In this document: positions 33,161-44,909 of the stretch, piece by piece
Layout of the letters: the number at the start of each line of letters is the position of its first letter
Numbering within the stretch: position 1 is the first letter of the stretch
DNA from: RYN-230 sp963844695
Lineage (GTDB): Bacteria > Actinomycetota > Actinomycetes > Streptosporangiales > Streptosporangiaceae
Assembly: GCA_963844695.1 (NCBI GenBank)
Contig: CAWJPL010000027.1
Location: 186,001-250,000 of the forward strand
Direction of reading: 5' to 3'
Length of the DNA stretch: 64,000 nucleotides
Translations under genes and position numbers: made by a program
Notes under the pieces: generated by a model
Told to the model about the DNA's origin: nothing
Seen by the model: only the letters and a program-made list of their open reading frames with translations
The model's database searches: none

Positions 33161-33856
33161 ATGGCGAGGGAGGACAAGGTGAGCGCGGTCGCCGAGCTCA
33201 CCGAGCGTTTCCAGACCTCGGATGGTGCGGTGCTGACCGAGTACCGCGGCCTGACCGTGAGCCAGCTCGCGGACCTGCGCGCGGCCCTCGGGGACGCCAC
33301 CACGTACCAGGTGGTGAAGAACACGCTGACCAGGCGGGCCGCCTCGGACGCGGGCCTGGCCAGCGAGTTCGACGCCCTGCTGAGTGGCCCGTCCGCGATC
33401 GCCTTCGTGAAGGGGGACGTAGTCGAGGCGGCCAAGGGGCTGCGCGACTTCTCCCGGAACAACCCGCTGCTCGTGATCAAGGGCGGGGTGCTCGACGGCA
33501 AGGCGATCAGTCCGGCGGAGATCGAGCGGATCGCCGATCTCGAGCCGCGCGAGGTGCTGCTGGCCAAGCTGGCCGGGGACATGAAGGCGTCCATGGCCAA
33601 GGCCGCCGCCGTGTTCAACGCGCTGCCGACGCAGGTGGCCCAGCTGGCTGAGGCGTTGCGGGTCAAGCGGGAGGCCGAGGGTGGCGCGGAGGCGCCAGCC
33701 GCGGACGAGGTGGCCCCGGACGCACCCGCGGGGGACGCCGCCGCCGCGGAAGCCCCGGCAGCAGAAGCCCCAGCGGCAGAAGCCTCAGCGGCCGACGCCC
33801 CAGCAGCAGAGGCCCCAGCGGCAGAGGCCCCAGCGGCCGACGCCGCCAGCGAGTAA
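33161..33856 (+). CDS. rplJ: Ribosomal protein L10 with Ala/Glu/Pro-rich C-terminal repeats
   Basis: The 231-residue protein has a normal L10 core (LTEYRGLTVSQLADLRAAL, VVKNTLTRRA) to about residue 170. A tail of about 55 residues follows, built of APAAEAPAAEA-type repeats, encoded by 15-bp units such as GCAGAAGCCCCAGCG around 33,760-33,840. L10 anchors the L7/L12 dimers of the ribosomal stalk. Actinobacterial L10 tails are often Ala-rich, but this one is long and tandemly repeated. The ATG at 33161 follows GGAAAGGAGG. Confidence 0.97.
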   Translation: MAREDKVSAVAELTERFQTSDGAVLTEYRGLTVSQLADLRAALGDATTYQVVKNTLTRRAASDAGLASEFDALLSGPSAIAFVKGDVVEAAKGLRDFSRNNPLLVIKGGVLDGKAISPAEIERIADLEPREVLLAKLAGDMKASMAKAAAVFNALPTQVAQLAEALRVKREAEGGAEAPAADEVAPDAPAGDAAAAEAPAAEAPAAEASAADAPAAEAPAAEAPAADAASE

Positions 33857-33932
33857 GCAACCAGACCAAGCGCAGCTGGTCACCGTAGCGGCCAGCGGGC
33901 AAAGCAAGTATCAGGAAGAGAAGGAAGCATCC

Positions 33933-34322
33933 ATGGCGAAGATCAGCACTGACGACCTGCTCGACGCGTTCAAGGAGATGACGCTGCTCGAGCTGTCCGA
34001 CTTCGTGAAGCAGTTCGAGGACACCTTCGACGTGAAGGCCGCCGCCCCGGTGGCGGTCGCCGCCGCGGCCCCGGGCGGCGGCGGCGCCGCCGCCGAGGCG
34101 CCCGAGGAGAAGGACGAGTTCGACGTCATCCTCGAGGCCGCGGGCGACAAGAAGATCCAGGTCATCAAGGAAGTCCGCAGCCTGACCAGCCTGGGCCTCA
34201 AGGAGGCCAAGGACCTGGTGGACGGCGCTCCGAAGCCGGTCCTGGAGCACGTCAACAAGGAGGCCGCGGAGAAGGGCAAGGCCGCCCTGGAGGGCGCTGG
34301 CGCCACGGTCACCGTCAAGTAA
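33933..34322 (+). CDS. rplL: Ribosomal protein L7/L12
   Basis: The 129-residue stalk protein has the N-terminal dimerisation helices (TDDLLDAFKEMTLLELSDFVKQF), an Ala/Gly-rich hinge and the C-terminal domain with EVRSLTSLGLKEAKDLVDGAPK, which recruits translation GTPases. Length is normal for actinobacteria. It is followed by a strong hairpin, so rplJL forms its own unit. Confidence 0.98.
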   Translation: MAKISTDDLLDAFKEMTLLELSDFVKQFEDTFDVKAAAPVAVAAAAPGGGGAAAEAPEEKDEFDVILEAAGDKKIQVIKEVRSLTSLGLKEAKDLVDGAPKPVLEHVNKEAAEKGKAALEGAGATVTVK

Positions 34323-34342
34323 CGATCCAGTTACGATCGGTC

Positions 34343-34380
34343 GTGGGCCGGGCCGCGCGAGGTGCGCGGCCCGGCCCCAC
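34343..34380 (+). terminator. Terminator hairpin after rplL
   Basis: GTGGGCCGGGCCGCGC pairs with GCGCGGCCCGGCCCCAC around a five-base loop, with one bulge. There is no T tract. It should end most rplJL transcripts before rpoB. Confidence 0.75.
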
Positions 34381-34824
34381 GCGTGTCCCGGTCCGCCCAC
34401 GCCGAGGGCCCTGAAAAGGCACCTGGTGCAGGAATCCTGCCCGGCCCGGGTCCCCGTCGCGGCCCCGTCCCGGCGCCGGCCCGCAGGGCGCTCAGTGATC
34501 AGGGCGGGCGCTGGGAATAGAACTGCTAGGCTTACCCGTTAGTAGAGATACTCACACGCATAACCCACTGTGGCCTTCGTCACGTCGCCGATGTGACGAG
34601 ACCATGCGGCTCGGACTTGACGTTTTGCCTTGGACGAGCCATGCTGCGGAGCAACCGTGAACATCAGAGTTAGATACAGTTGACGAGCAGTGTAGCTGTA
34701 GGCTACACTGCCAATTTGCGCTGCACTCTTACGTCCTCGGCATCCTCGAACCCTCGCGGCCTCGCCGCAGGGCGTTTCGCGTGCGTGCGGTGAGTAGTCG
34801 GCCACAAGCTCGGAAGGACCCCTG
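34381..34824 (+). promoter_or_regulatory. rpoB upstream region with inverted repeats
   Basis: This 444-base stretch holds no gene and is richer in A+T from 34,500 on. It contains an inverted repeat TCGTCAC-N9-GTGACGA at 34577-34599, a possible upstream promoter (TTGACG at 34617-34622 with CATGCT 17 bases on), and the main promoter at 34680-34709. The rpoB ribosome site GGAAGGA lies at 34811-34817. The arrangement suggests more than one promoter with regulated output for rpoBC. Confidence 0.6.
34680..34711 (+). promoter_or_regulatory. rpoB promoter overlapped by a 9-bp inverted repeat
   Basis: TTGACG at 34680-34685 and TACACT at 34704-34709, 18 bases apart, form a good promoter. The spacer and -10 box are covered by the perfect inverted repeat GCAGTGTAG-N7-CTACACTGC at 34687-34711. 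A protein bound there would block polymerase; alternatively the repeat makes a hairpin at the 5' end of an upstream transcript. Confidence 0.6.
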
Positions 34825-37800
34825 TTGGCAGCATCGCGCAGCGTCTCGGCCGCCAGTACAGCCCCTCGTCGCGTTACCTTTGCCCGTTTCAAAGAACCTC
34901 TTGAGGTTCCCGACCTCCTCGCCCTCCAGACCGACTCGTTCGACTGGCTGCTAGGCAACGAGCGTTGGCGTTCGCGGGTAGACGCAGCGCACGAGGCAGG
35001 CGTGAAGGAGGTTCCGGAGCAGTCCGGTCTCGAGGAGATCTTCGAAGAGATCAGCCCGATCGAGGACTTTACGGGAACCATGTCCCTCTCGTTCCGGGAC
35101 CACCGGTTCGAGCCGCCCAAGTACTCCGTCGAGGAGTGCAAGGACAAGGACATGCACTACTCGGCGCCCATGTTCGTCACCGCCGAGTTCATCAACAACA
35201 GCACGGGCGAGATCAAGAGCCAGACCGTCTTCATGGGTGACTTCCCGCTCATGTCGCCCCGGGGCACGTTCATCATCAACGGCACCGAGCGTGTCGTGGT
35301 GTCGCAGCTCGTCCGCTCGCCCGGCGTCTACTTCGACCGCCAGGTGGACAAGACGTCCGACAAGGACATCTTCAGCTGCAAGGTCATCCCGTCCCGCGGC
35401 GCGTGGCTCGAGTTCGAGATCGACAAGCGGGACTCGGTCGGCGTCCGCATCGACCGCAAGCGCAAGCAGAGCGTGACCGTTCTGCTCAAGGCGCTCGGCT
35501 GGGACGACGCCAAGATCCTGGAGCGCTTCGGCGAGTACGAGTCGATGCGGGCCACCCTGGAGAAGGACCACACCACCGGCCAGGATGACGCCCTGCTGGA
35601 CATCTACCGGAAGCTGCGTCCCGGCGAGCCCCCGACCCGGGAGTCCGCCCAGGCGCTGCTGGAGAACCTGTACTTCAACCCCAAGCGGTATGACCTCGCC
35701 AAGGTTGGCCGGTACAAGATCAACAAGAAGCTCGGCCTGGGCCTGCCGATCCGGCAGGGCACGCTGACCGAGGACGACATCGTCGCCACCATCGAATACC
35801 TGGTCCGGCTGCACGCCGGCGAGGAGGAGATGAAGACCGGCGAGTCCGTCGTCATCCCGATCGAGACCGACGACATCGACCACTTCGGGAACCGCCGCCT
35901 GCGCACCGTGGGCGAGCTCATCCAGAACCAGGTCCGTCTGGGCCTGGCCCGGATGGAGCGGGTGGTCCGGGAGCGGATGACGACCCAGGACGTCGAGGCG
36001 ATCACGCCGCAGACCCTGATCAACATCCGGCCGGTCGTCGCCGCGATCAAGGAGTTCTTCGGCACCAGCCAGCTCTCCCAGTTCATGGACCAGACCAACC
36101 CGCTGGCCGGGCTGACGCACAAGCGCCGCCTGTCCGCGCTCGGCCCGGGCGGCCTGTCCCGCGAGCGGGCCGGGTTCGAGGTCCGGGACGTGCACCCGTC
36201 GCACTACGGGCGGATGTGCCCGATCGAGACGCCAGAAGGCCCGAACATCGGCCTGATCGGCTCGCTGGCCTCGTACGCGAGGGTCAACGCGTTCGGCTTC
36301 GTCGAGACGCCTTACCGCAAGGTCAAGGGCGGCCGGGTGACCGGGCAGATCGACTACCTGACCGCGGACGAGGAAGACCGGCACGTCATCGCCCAGGCCA
36401 ACACGCCGCTGGGCGCCGACGGTGAGTTCGAGGAGAGCCGCGTCCTGGTCCGCCGCAAGGGCGGCGAGGTCGACTTCATCGGCACCGCCGACGTGGACTA
36501 CATGGACGTGTCGCCGCGCCAGATGGTGTCGGTGGCCACGGCCATGATCCCGTTCCTCGAGCACGACGACGCCAACCGGGCCCTGATGGGCTCGAACATG
36601 CAGCGCCAGTCGGTACCCCTGCTGCGCAGCGAGGCGCCCCTGGTCGGCACCGGCATGGAGTACCGTGCCGCGACCGACGCCGGGGACGTGATCGTCGCGG
36701 AGAAGCCCGGCGTGGTCGAGGAGTCCTGCGCGGACTACGTGACCGTGGGCAACGACGACGGGACCAGGAACACCTACCTGGTGGCCAAGTTCCGCCGGTC
36801 CAACCAGGGCACCTGCTTCAACCAGAAGCCGGTGGTCGCCGAGGGCCAGCGGATCGAGGCCGGCCAGGTCATCGCCGACGGGCCGTGCACCGACCAGGGT
36901 GAGATGGCGCTCGGCAGGAACCTGCTGGTCGCGTTCATGCCCTGGGAGGGCCACAACTACGAAGACGCGATCATCCTGTCCCAGCGGCTGGTCCAGGACG
37001 ACGTCCTCTCCTCGATCCACATCGAGGAGCACGAGGTCGACGCCCGGGACACCAAGCTGGGCCCGGAGGAGATCACCCGGGACATCCCGAACGTCTCCGA
37101 GGAAGTGCTCGCGGACCTGGACGACCGCGGCATCATCCGGATCGGGGCCGAGGTCGTCACCGGCGACATCCTGGTCGGCAAGGTCACGCCCAAGGGCGAG
37201 ACCGAGCTGACCCCGGAGGAGCGCCTGCTGCGGGCCATCTTCGGCGAGAAGGCGCGGGAAGTCCGCGACACCTCGCTCAAGGTGCCGCACGGCGAGTCCG
37301 GCAAGGTGATCGGCGTCCGCGTGTTCACCCGGGAGGACGGCGACGAGCTGCCGCCAGGCGTGAACGAGCTGGTCCGCGTCTACGTGGCCGCGAAGCGGAA
37401 GATCACCGACGGCGACAAGCTGGCCGGCCGCCACGGGAACAAGGGCGTTATCGCCAAGATCCTGCCGATCGAGGACATGCCGTTCCTCCCCGACGGGACC
37501 GCGGTGGACATCGTGCTGAACCCGCTCGGCGTCCCGGGCCGGATGAACGTCGGCCAGGTGCTGGAGACGCACCTCGGCTGGGTGGCCAAGTCCGGCTGGG
37601 AGATCGACGGCGAGGACGAGGACTGGAAGAAGCGGCTGCGCTCGGTCAGCGCGGGCGAGGCGGAAGCGGGCACGCCCGTCGCCACGCCGGTGTTCGACGG
37701 TGCCAGCGAGAATGAGATCACCGGCCTGCTCGGCAGCACCCTGCCGAACCGGGACGGGGAGCGGATGGTCGGCAGCAGCGGCAAGGCGCGGCTGTTCGAC

Positions 37801-38295
37801 GGGCGCACCGGGGAGCCGTTCAAGGACCCCATCTCGGTGGGCTACATCTACATCCTCAAGCTGCTCCACCTCGTGGACGACAAGATCCACGCGCGGTCCA
37901 CGGGCCCGTACTCGATGATCACGCAGCAGCCGCTGGGCGGAAAGGCCCAGTTCGGTGGCCAGCGGTTCGGGGAGATGGAGGTGTGGGCCCTCGAGGCCTA
38001 CGGTGCCGCCTACGCCCTGCAGGAACTGCTCACCATCAAGTCCGACGACGTGCTCGGCCGGGTCAAGGTCTACGAGGCCATCGTCAAGGGCGAGAACATC
38101 CCGGAACCCGGTATCCCGGAATCGTTCAAGGTGCTGATCAAGGAAATGCAGTCGCTGTGCCTCAACGTCGAGGTGCTGTCCAGTGACGGCGCAGCCATCG
38201 AGATGCGAGACACCGATGAGGATGTCTTCCGCGCGGCGGAAGAACTCGGTATCGACCTGTCCCGGCGCGAGCCGAGCAGCGTTGAAGAGGTGTGA
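34825..38295 (+). CDS. rpoB: RNA polymerase beta subunit
   Basis: The 1,156-residue protein matches actinobacterial RpoB throughout, including the rifampicin pocket, the GDKLAGRHGNKG switch region and the C-terminal clamp segment. In the rifampicin region residues 413-437 read GTSQLSQFMDQTNPLAGLTHK..., so Thr424 and Ala428 replace the usual Asn and Ser (E. coli 518 and 522), while the main resistance positions (Asp516, His526 and Ser531 equivalents) are normal. The start is TTG 34825 with GGAAGGA upstream; the next in-frame start would cut the N-terminus. rpoC follows after a hairpin. Confidence 0.98.
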   Translation: MAASRSVSAASTAPRRVTFARFKEPLEVPDLLALQTDSFDWLLGNERWRSRVDAAHEAGVKEVPEQSGLEEIFEEISPIEDFTGTMSLSFRDHRFEPPKYSVEECKDKDMHYSAPMFVTAEFINNSTGEIKSQTVFMGDFPLMSPRGTFIINGTERVVVSQLVRSPGVYFDRQVDKTSDKDIFSCKVIPSRGAWLEFEIDKRDSVGVRIDRKRKQSVTVLLKALGWDDAKILERFGEYESMRATLEKDHTTGQDDALLDIYRKLRPGEPPTRESAQALLENLYFNPKRYDLAKVGRYKINKKLGLGLPIRQGTLTEDDIVATIEYLVRLHAGEEEMKTGESVVIPIETDDIDHFGNRRLRTVGELIQNQVRLGLARMERVVRERMTTQDVEAITPQTLINIRPVVAAIKEFFGTSQLSQFMDQTNPLAGLTHKRRLSALGPGGLSRERAGFEVRDVHPSHYGRMCPIETPEGPNIGLIGSLASYARVNAFGFVETPYRKVKGGRVTGQIDYLTADEEDRHVIAQANTPLGADGEFEESRVLVRRKGGEVDFIGTADVDYMDVSPRQMVSVATAMIPFLEHDDANRALMGSNMQRQSVPLLRSEAPLVGTGMEYRAATDAGDVIVAEKPGVVEESCADYVTVGNDDGTRNTYLVAKFRRSNQGTCFNQKPVVAEGQRIEAGQVIADGPCTDQGEMALGRNLLVAFMPWEGHNYEDAIILSQRLVQDDVLSSIHIEEHEVDARDTKLGPEEITRDIPNVSEEVLADLDDRGIIRIGAEVVTGDILVGKVTPKGETELTPEERLLRAIFGEKAREVRDTSLKVPHGESGKVIGVRVFTREDGDELPPGVNELVRVYVAAKRKITDGDKLAGRHGNKGVIAKILPIEDMPFLPDGTAVDIVLNPLGVPGRMNVGQVLETHLGWVAKSGWEIDGEDEDWKKRLRSVSAGEAEAGTPVATPVFDGASENEITGLLGSTLPNRDGERMVGSSGKARLFDGRTGEPFKDPISVGYIYILKLLHLVDDKIHARSTGPYSMITQQPLGGKAQFGGQRFGEMEVWALEAYGAAYALQELLTIKSDDVLGRVKVYEAIVKGENIPEPGIPESFKVLIKEMQSLCLNVEVLSSDGAAIEMRDTDEDVFRAAEELGIDLSRREPSSVEEV

Positions 38296-38302
38296 GAGCG
38301 TG

Positions 38303-38338
38303 CTGGGCGGCCCGGGCCTGACGGTCCGGGCCGCCCAG
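38303..38338 (+). other. Perfect hairpin between rpoB and rpoC
   Basis: CTGGGCGGCCCGG pairs perfectly with CCGGGCCGCCCAG around a ten-base loop in the 80-base rpoB-rpoC gap. It could be a partial terminator, an RNA-processing site or a stability element that sets the RpoB:RpoC ratio. Confidence 0.7.
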
Positions 38339-38375
38339 GGGCGCCTCATCCGAACTACCCCAGGGGATAACACAC

Positions 38376-42248
<3,873 letters not shown>

Positions 42249-42287
42249 GCAGTCCGCCGCTCCGAGCAGGACGGCAGTACCAGGCGG

Positions 42288-42320
42288 AGGCGCCCGGCAG
42301 CGATGCTGCCGGGCGCCTTT
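42288..42320 (+). terminator. Terminator after rpoC
   Basis: AGGCGCCCGGCAGC pairs perfectly with GCTGCCGGGCGCCT around a GAT loop, followed by TTTG. It is a standard intrinsic terminator shape with a short T run. Confidence 0.85.
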
Positions 42321-42451
42321 GCGCGTGCTGGCTTCGGGCTGGCCATGGCCCCGTACTGCGGTGGCCGTTTGTTTAGGCCACCGCCCCGTGGACAGTGGCA
42401 ACAGAGAGGATCCACAGGGGATTGCTGTCCAGCATGGTGAGGAGCCAGAAC

Positions 42452-42625
42452 ATGGCGACTGAGGATAAGGCGGCCAACAAGGTCACCGAGATCAAGGGCA
42501 AGGCCAAGAAGGAGACCGGCAAGGCCATCGGCAACGAGCAGATGGAAGCCGAAGGCAAGGGCGACCAGGTCAAGGGCAACCTGAAGCAGGCCGGCGAAAA
42601 GGTCAAGGACGCCTTCAAGAAGTAG
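42452..42625 (+). CDS. CsbD-family stress protein
   Basis: The 57-residue, very hydrophilic protein begins MATEDKAANKVTEIKGKAKK and consists of repeated Lys/Glu/Gly-rich segments (AIGNEQMEAEGKGDQVKGN), the CsbD pattern. CsbD proteins are small general-stress proteins of unknown mechanism, often under an alternative sigma factor. The ATG at 42452 follows GGTGAGGAG; the longer frame from 42395 is not needed. It stands alone between the rpoC terminator and a bidirectional terminator. Confidence 0.9.
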   Translation: MATEDKAANKVTEIKGKAKKETGKAIGNEQMEAEGKGDQVKGNLKQAGEKVKDAFKK

Positions 42626-42671
42626 GACGCCAGACCAGACAGTCCCCGGACCCTAGTGTCCGGCGCAAAGC

Positions 42672-42703
42672 AAGCCCGGGTCGGCCGGCCGACCCGGGCT
42701 TTC
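42672..42703. terminator. Bidirectional terminator between csbD and the convergent membrane gene
   Basis: A perfect 30-bp palindrome with 15-bp arms (AAGCCCGGGTCGGCC and its complement) at 42672-42701 has AA/TT at its ends, so both strands end in a short T run. It lies between two convergent genes. Confidence 0.85.
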
Positions 42704-42759
42704 CCCACCCCGCCCCCGCGTACCCCGGCACTTCGCGGCGGGTGCGCGGCATTCAGTGA

Positions 42760-43167
42760 CTAATATCGCGTGGCCGCGAGCACCCCGGCCGCGGCGAGCG
42801 CCAGCTCGACCCCGGTATCAGCCAGCGCCACCCGCCGCGCCCCCCGGTCCACCAGAGCCAGCCCCACCATCGAACTCGCGTGCAGCACATCCACAGCAGC
42901 GCCCAGACCCAGCGGCACCGGATTCTCCGGCTCAGCGCGCAGGGCCGCCGCAGTAATCCCGGCCTGCACCAGATGCCGAACCCCCAGCACCCGCGCCACG
43001 CCGCACGCCCGTCCGCTGGGCCGTGGCTGAGCGGCCCCAGCTGGCTGCCCGGTCACCGGATCCCCAGTCAGCTTGATCAGCGCCTGCGGGGCGCAGAGCA
43101 AAGCCACGCCATACCCCGCCCGGGCCAGCGTGACCGCCCACGCCCCCGCGCTAGTTCCCTTAGCCAT
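42760..43167 (-). CDS. Small membrane protein of unknown function
   Basis: The 135-residue protein has about four hydrophobic segments (AVTLARAGYGVALLCAP, LVQAGITAAAL, AVDVLHASSMVGLALVD, ELALAAAGVLAATRY). The pattern resembles small actinobacterial membrane proteins of DUF4267-like type, but I cannot assign it firmly. ATG 43167 follows GGAGG at good spacing; a much longer frame exists upstream but is antisense to nothing useful and overlaps the SDR gene. It may be co-transcribed with that gene, 206 bases away. Confidence 0.65.
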   Translation of the reverse strand: MAKGTSAGAWAVTLARAGYGVALLCAPQALIKLTGDPVTGQPAGAAQPRPSGRACGVARVLGVRHLVQAGITAAALRAEPENPVPLGLGAAVDVLHASSMVGLALVDRGARRVALADTGVELALAAAGVLAATRY

Positions 43168-43373
43168 GGAGCCTCCGGCAGTTGCTGTGTGGACTGGCAG
43201 ACGGGGCGTTGCCGTCCCGGGGCCCCCTTGACTGGCCTGGCCCGTGTTTCCGCTCACCCTGCCACGGTCCTCGCCGAGACTGCGAAGCGGAGAGGCATGG
43301 CCGGTGTGGCCAGCCGGCATGGCGTTGCGGAGCAGCCAGGCCGGCCAGCCATCCGGCCGCGGCCGGACAAGCA

Positions 43374-44387
43374 TCACGAACGGCCGGCCCAGCGACGGAC
43401 CAGCAGCGAGCCGGCCAGCGCGGCCCCGGCAGCGAGACCGCCGGCCAGAGCCGGATGATGCGACGCATAGAGCTGCCAGCTTCGCGAGTGCGAGCGGTCG
43501 TCGAAGATGCCGTGCGCGCCGTAGTCGTGCCCCTGCGCCCCGTCGGCCGGGTCGAACAGGTTGTCCGGCCGGCTCCCCGCCGGCACCGCCTGGTCGGTCT
43601 GCTGCGCGTCGAAGCCCGTCCGGGCCAGATAGCGGTCCAGCAAGGCCGGCGCGACCTTCTGGGCCAGCAGGGTCGCGGCCGTGCTCCCGCCCACCCAGTA
43701 TTGCTTGCGCCCAGGATGATCGGCCGCGTACAGGACGCCGTGCGCGGCGACCTCCGGCTGGTAGATCGGCGGCACCGGCTGGGGGTGGCGCGGCAGCCGG
43801 GACAGCACCCAGGAGAACTGGGGCGTGTTGACCGCCGGCATCTGCACCACGGTCACCCGGACGTTCGAGTGTTCGTGCAGGAGCTCGCAGCGGAGCGACT
43901 CGGTGAACCCGTTGATCGCGTGCTTGGCGCCGCAGTAGGCCGACTGGAGCGGGATGGCGCGCTCGCTGAGCGCGGAGCCGACCTGCACGATCGTCCCGGC
44001 GTTCCGCGGCCGCATCCGGCTGAGCGCCACCATCGTGCCGTTGACGTAGCCCAGGTAGCTGACCTCGGTGACGCGCCGGAACTCGTCCGGGGCGATCTGC
44101 GCGAACGGCGCGAACACCGACGTGAAGGCCACGTTGATCCACACGTCGATGGACCCGAAATGCGTCTCTATCTCGGTGGCCGCCTTGTCCAGTTGCGCGT
44201 GGTCGGCCACGTCGGCCGGGACGGCGAGGGCCTGTCCGCCCGCCTCGATGACGTCCTCCGCCGCGCCGTCCAGGCCAGCCTGCCCCCGGGCGATGAGCCC
44301 GACGTTCGCGCCCCGGGCACCGTACAGCCGCGCGGTGGCGCGGGCGATGCCGGCGCTGGCGCCGGTGATGACAACGGTCTGGGTCAT
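43374..44387 (-). CDS. Short-chain dehydrogenase/reductase with C-terminal membrane helix
   Basis: The 337-residue protein has an SDR Rossmann fold with VITGASAGIARATA as the nucleotide site, the catalytic Ser in QVGSALSERAI, and Tyr-x3-Lys in YCGAKHAI. It departs from the family in two places: the last glycine of TGxxxGxG is Ala (GIA), and the NNAG motif reads NVAF. The C-terminal 90 residues include an insert and a membrane helix (LAGGLAAGAALAGSLLVRRW), so it may be membrane-attached. It is divergent from rpsL. Substrate unknown. Confidence 0.85.
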   Translation of the reverse strand: MTQTVVITGASAGIARATARLYGARGANVGLIARGQAGLDGAAEDVIEAGGQALAVPADVADHAQLDKAATEIETHFGSIDVWINVAFTSVFAPFAQIAPDEFRRVTEVSYLGYVNGTMVALSRMRPRNAGTIVQVGSALSERAIPLQSAYCGAKHAINGFTESLRCELLHEHSNVRVTVVQMPAVNTPQFSWVLSRLPRHPQPVPPIYQPEVAAHGVLYAADHPGRKQYWVGGSTAATLLAQKVAPALLDRYLARTGFDAQQTDQAVPAGSRPDNLFDPADGAQGHDYGAHGIFDDRSHSRSWQLYASHHPALAGGLAAGAALAGSLLVRRWAGRS

Positions 44388-44909
44388 GGAAGTTGCGTCC
44401 CTTCTGGAATAATCCGCTCGGCCGCCGTGGTTAACTTCCCTGGGCAGCAGGGACTGGCAGCAGTTCCCGGCTACCCCGCGGGCGTGGTTTCACCGTTGCC
44501 GTCAGGGAAAAATGACACCCGGTCGGGCCGTTTCGGCCTTGATCGGCGTTCGCTTTGCCTGTAGGCAAAAGGTTGGGTACGCTAGGGCATCGTGCCCGTG
44601 AGAAGCGGGTACGCGTGCGCTAGCGGACTGTGGCGCCATGGCTGGAAGGCTTGCGGTCGATGACCGGCAGCTGGAAGGTGTGGCGAGTGGCCAGGCGCGC
44701 GGGCCTTTTCCTCTCTTGACTCCAGGCTCCATAGGAGCTTGTGTGCCGTGGTCACCGCGACACACCCGACCTCGGGGGTCGGAGGGACTAGGAAAACCAG
44801 CAGGTCAGCGCGGTCAGACCGCGTCAGAATTACCCTGCGCCGCGGGCGCAGGAAACGGACAAGAGAAGACGTCGCGCCAACCGGCGCGGAGAACGAAGAC
44901 GGAGACGCG
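44388..44909. promoter_or_regulatory. Divergent control region of the SDR gene and the str operon
   Basis: This 522-base stretch has no convincing gene. It holds the str promoter with its palindrome (44554-44583) and then a leader of about 320 bases before rpsL, part of which (from 44,739) is open in the rpsL frame but contains no ribosome site. A GGAG at 44901-44904 serves rpsL. Long leaders before rpsL are usual in actinobacteria. Confidence 0.6.
44554..44583 (+). promoter_or_regulatory. str operon promoter with a palindrome at the -35 box
   Basis: TTGCCT at 44555-44560 and TACGCT at 44578-44583, 17 bases apart, form a plausible promoter. The perfect palindrome TTTGCCT-GT-AGGCAAA at 44554-44569 overlaps the -35 box, as an operator or activator site might. 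It is the only strong promoter candidate before rpsL. Confidence 0.5.

Noticed and set aside
42760..44142. A 460-codon minus-strand gene covering the SDR and the small membrane gene
   Set aside because: Most of it is the SDR gene in another frame. Only the last 135 codons, from an ATG with its own ribosome site at 43167, look real.
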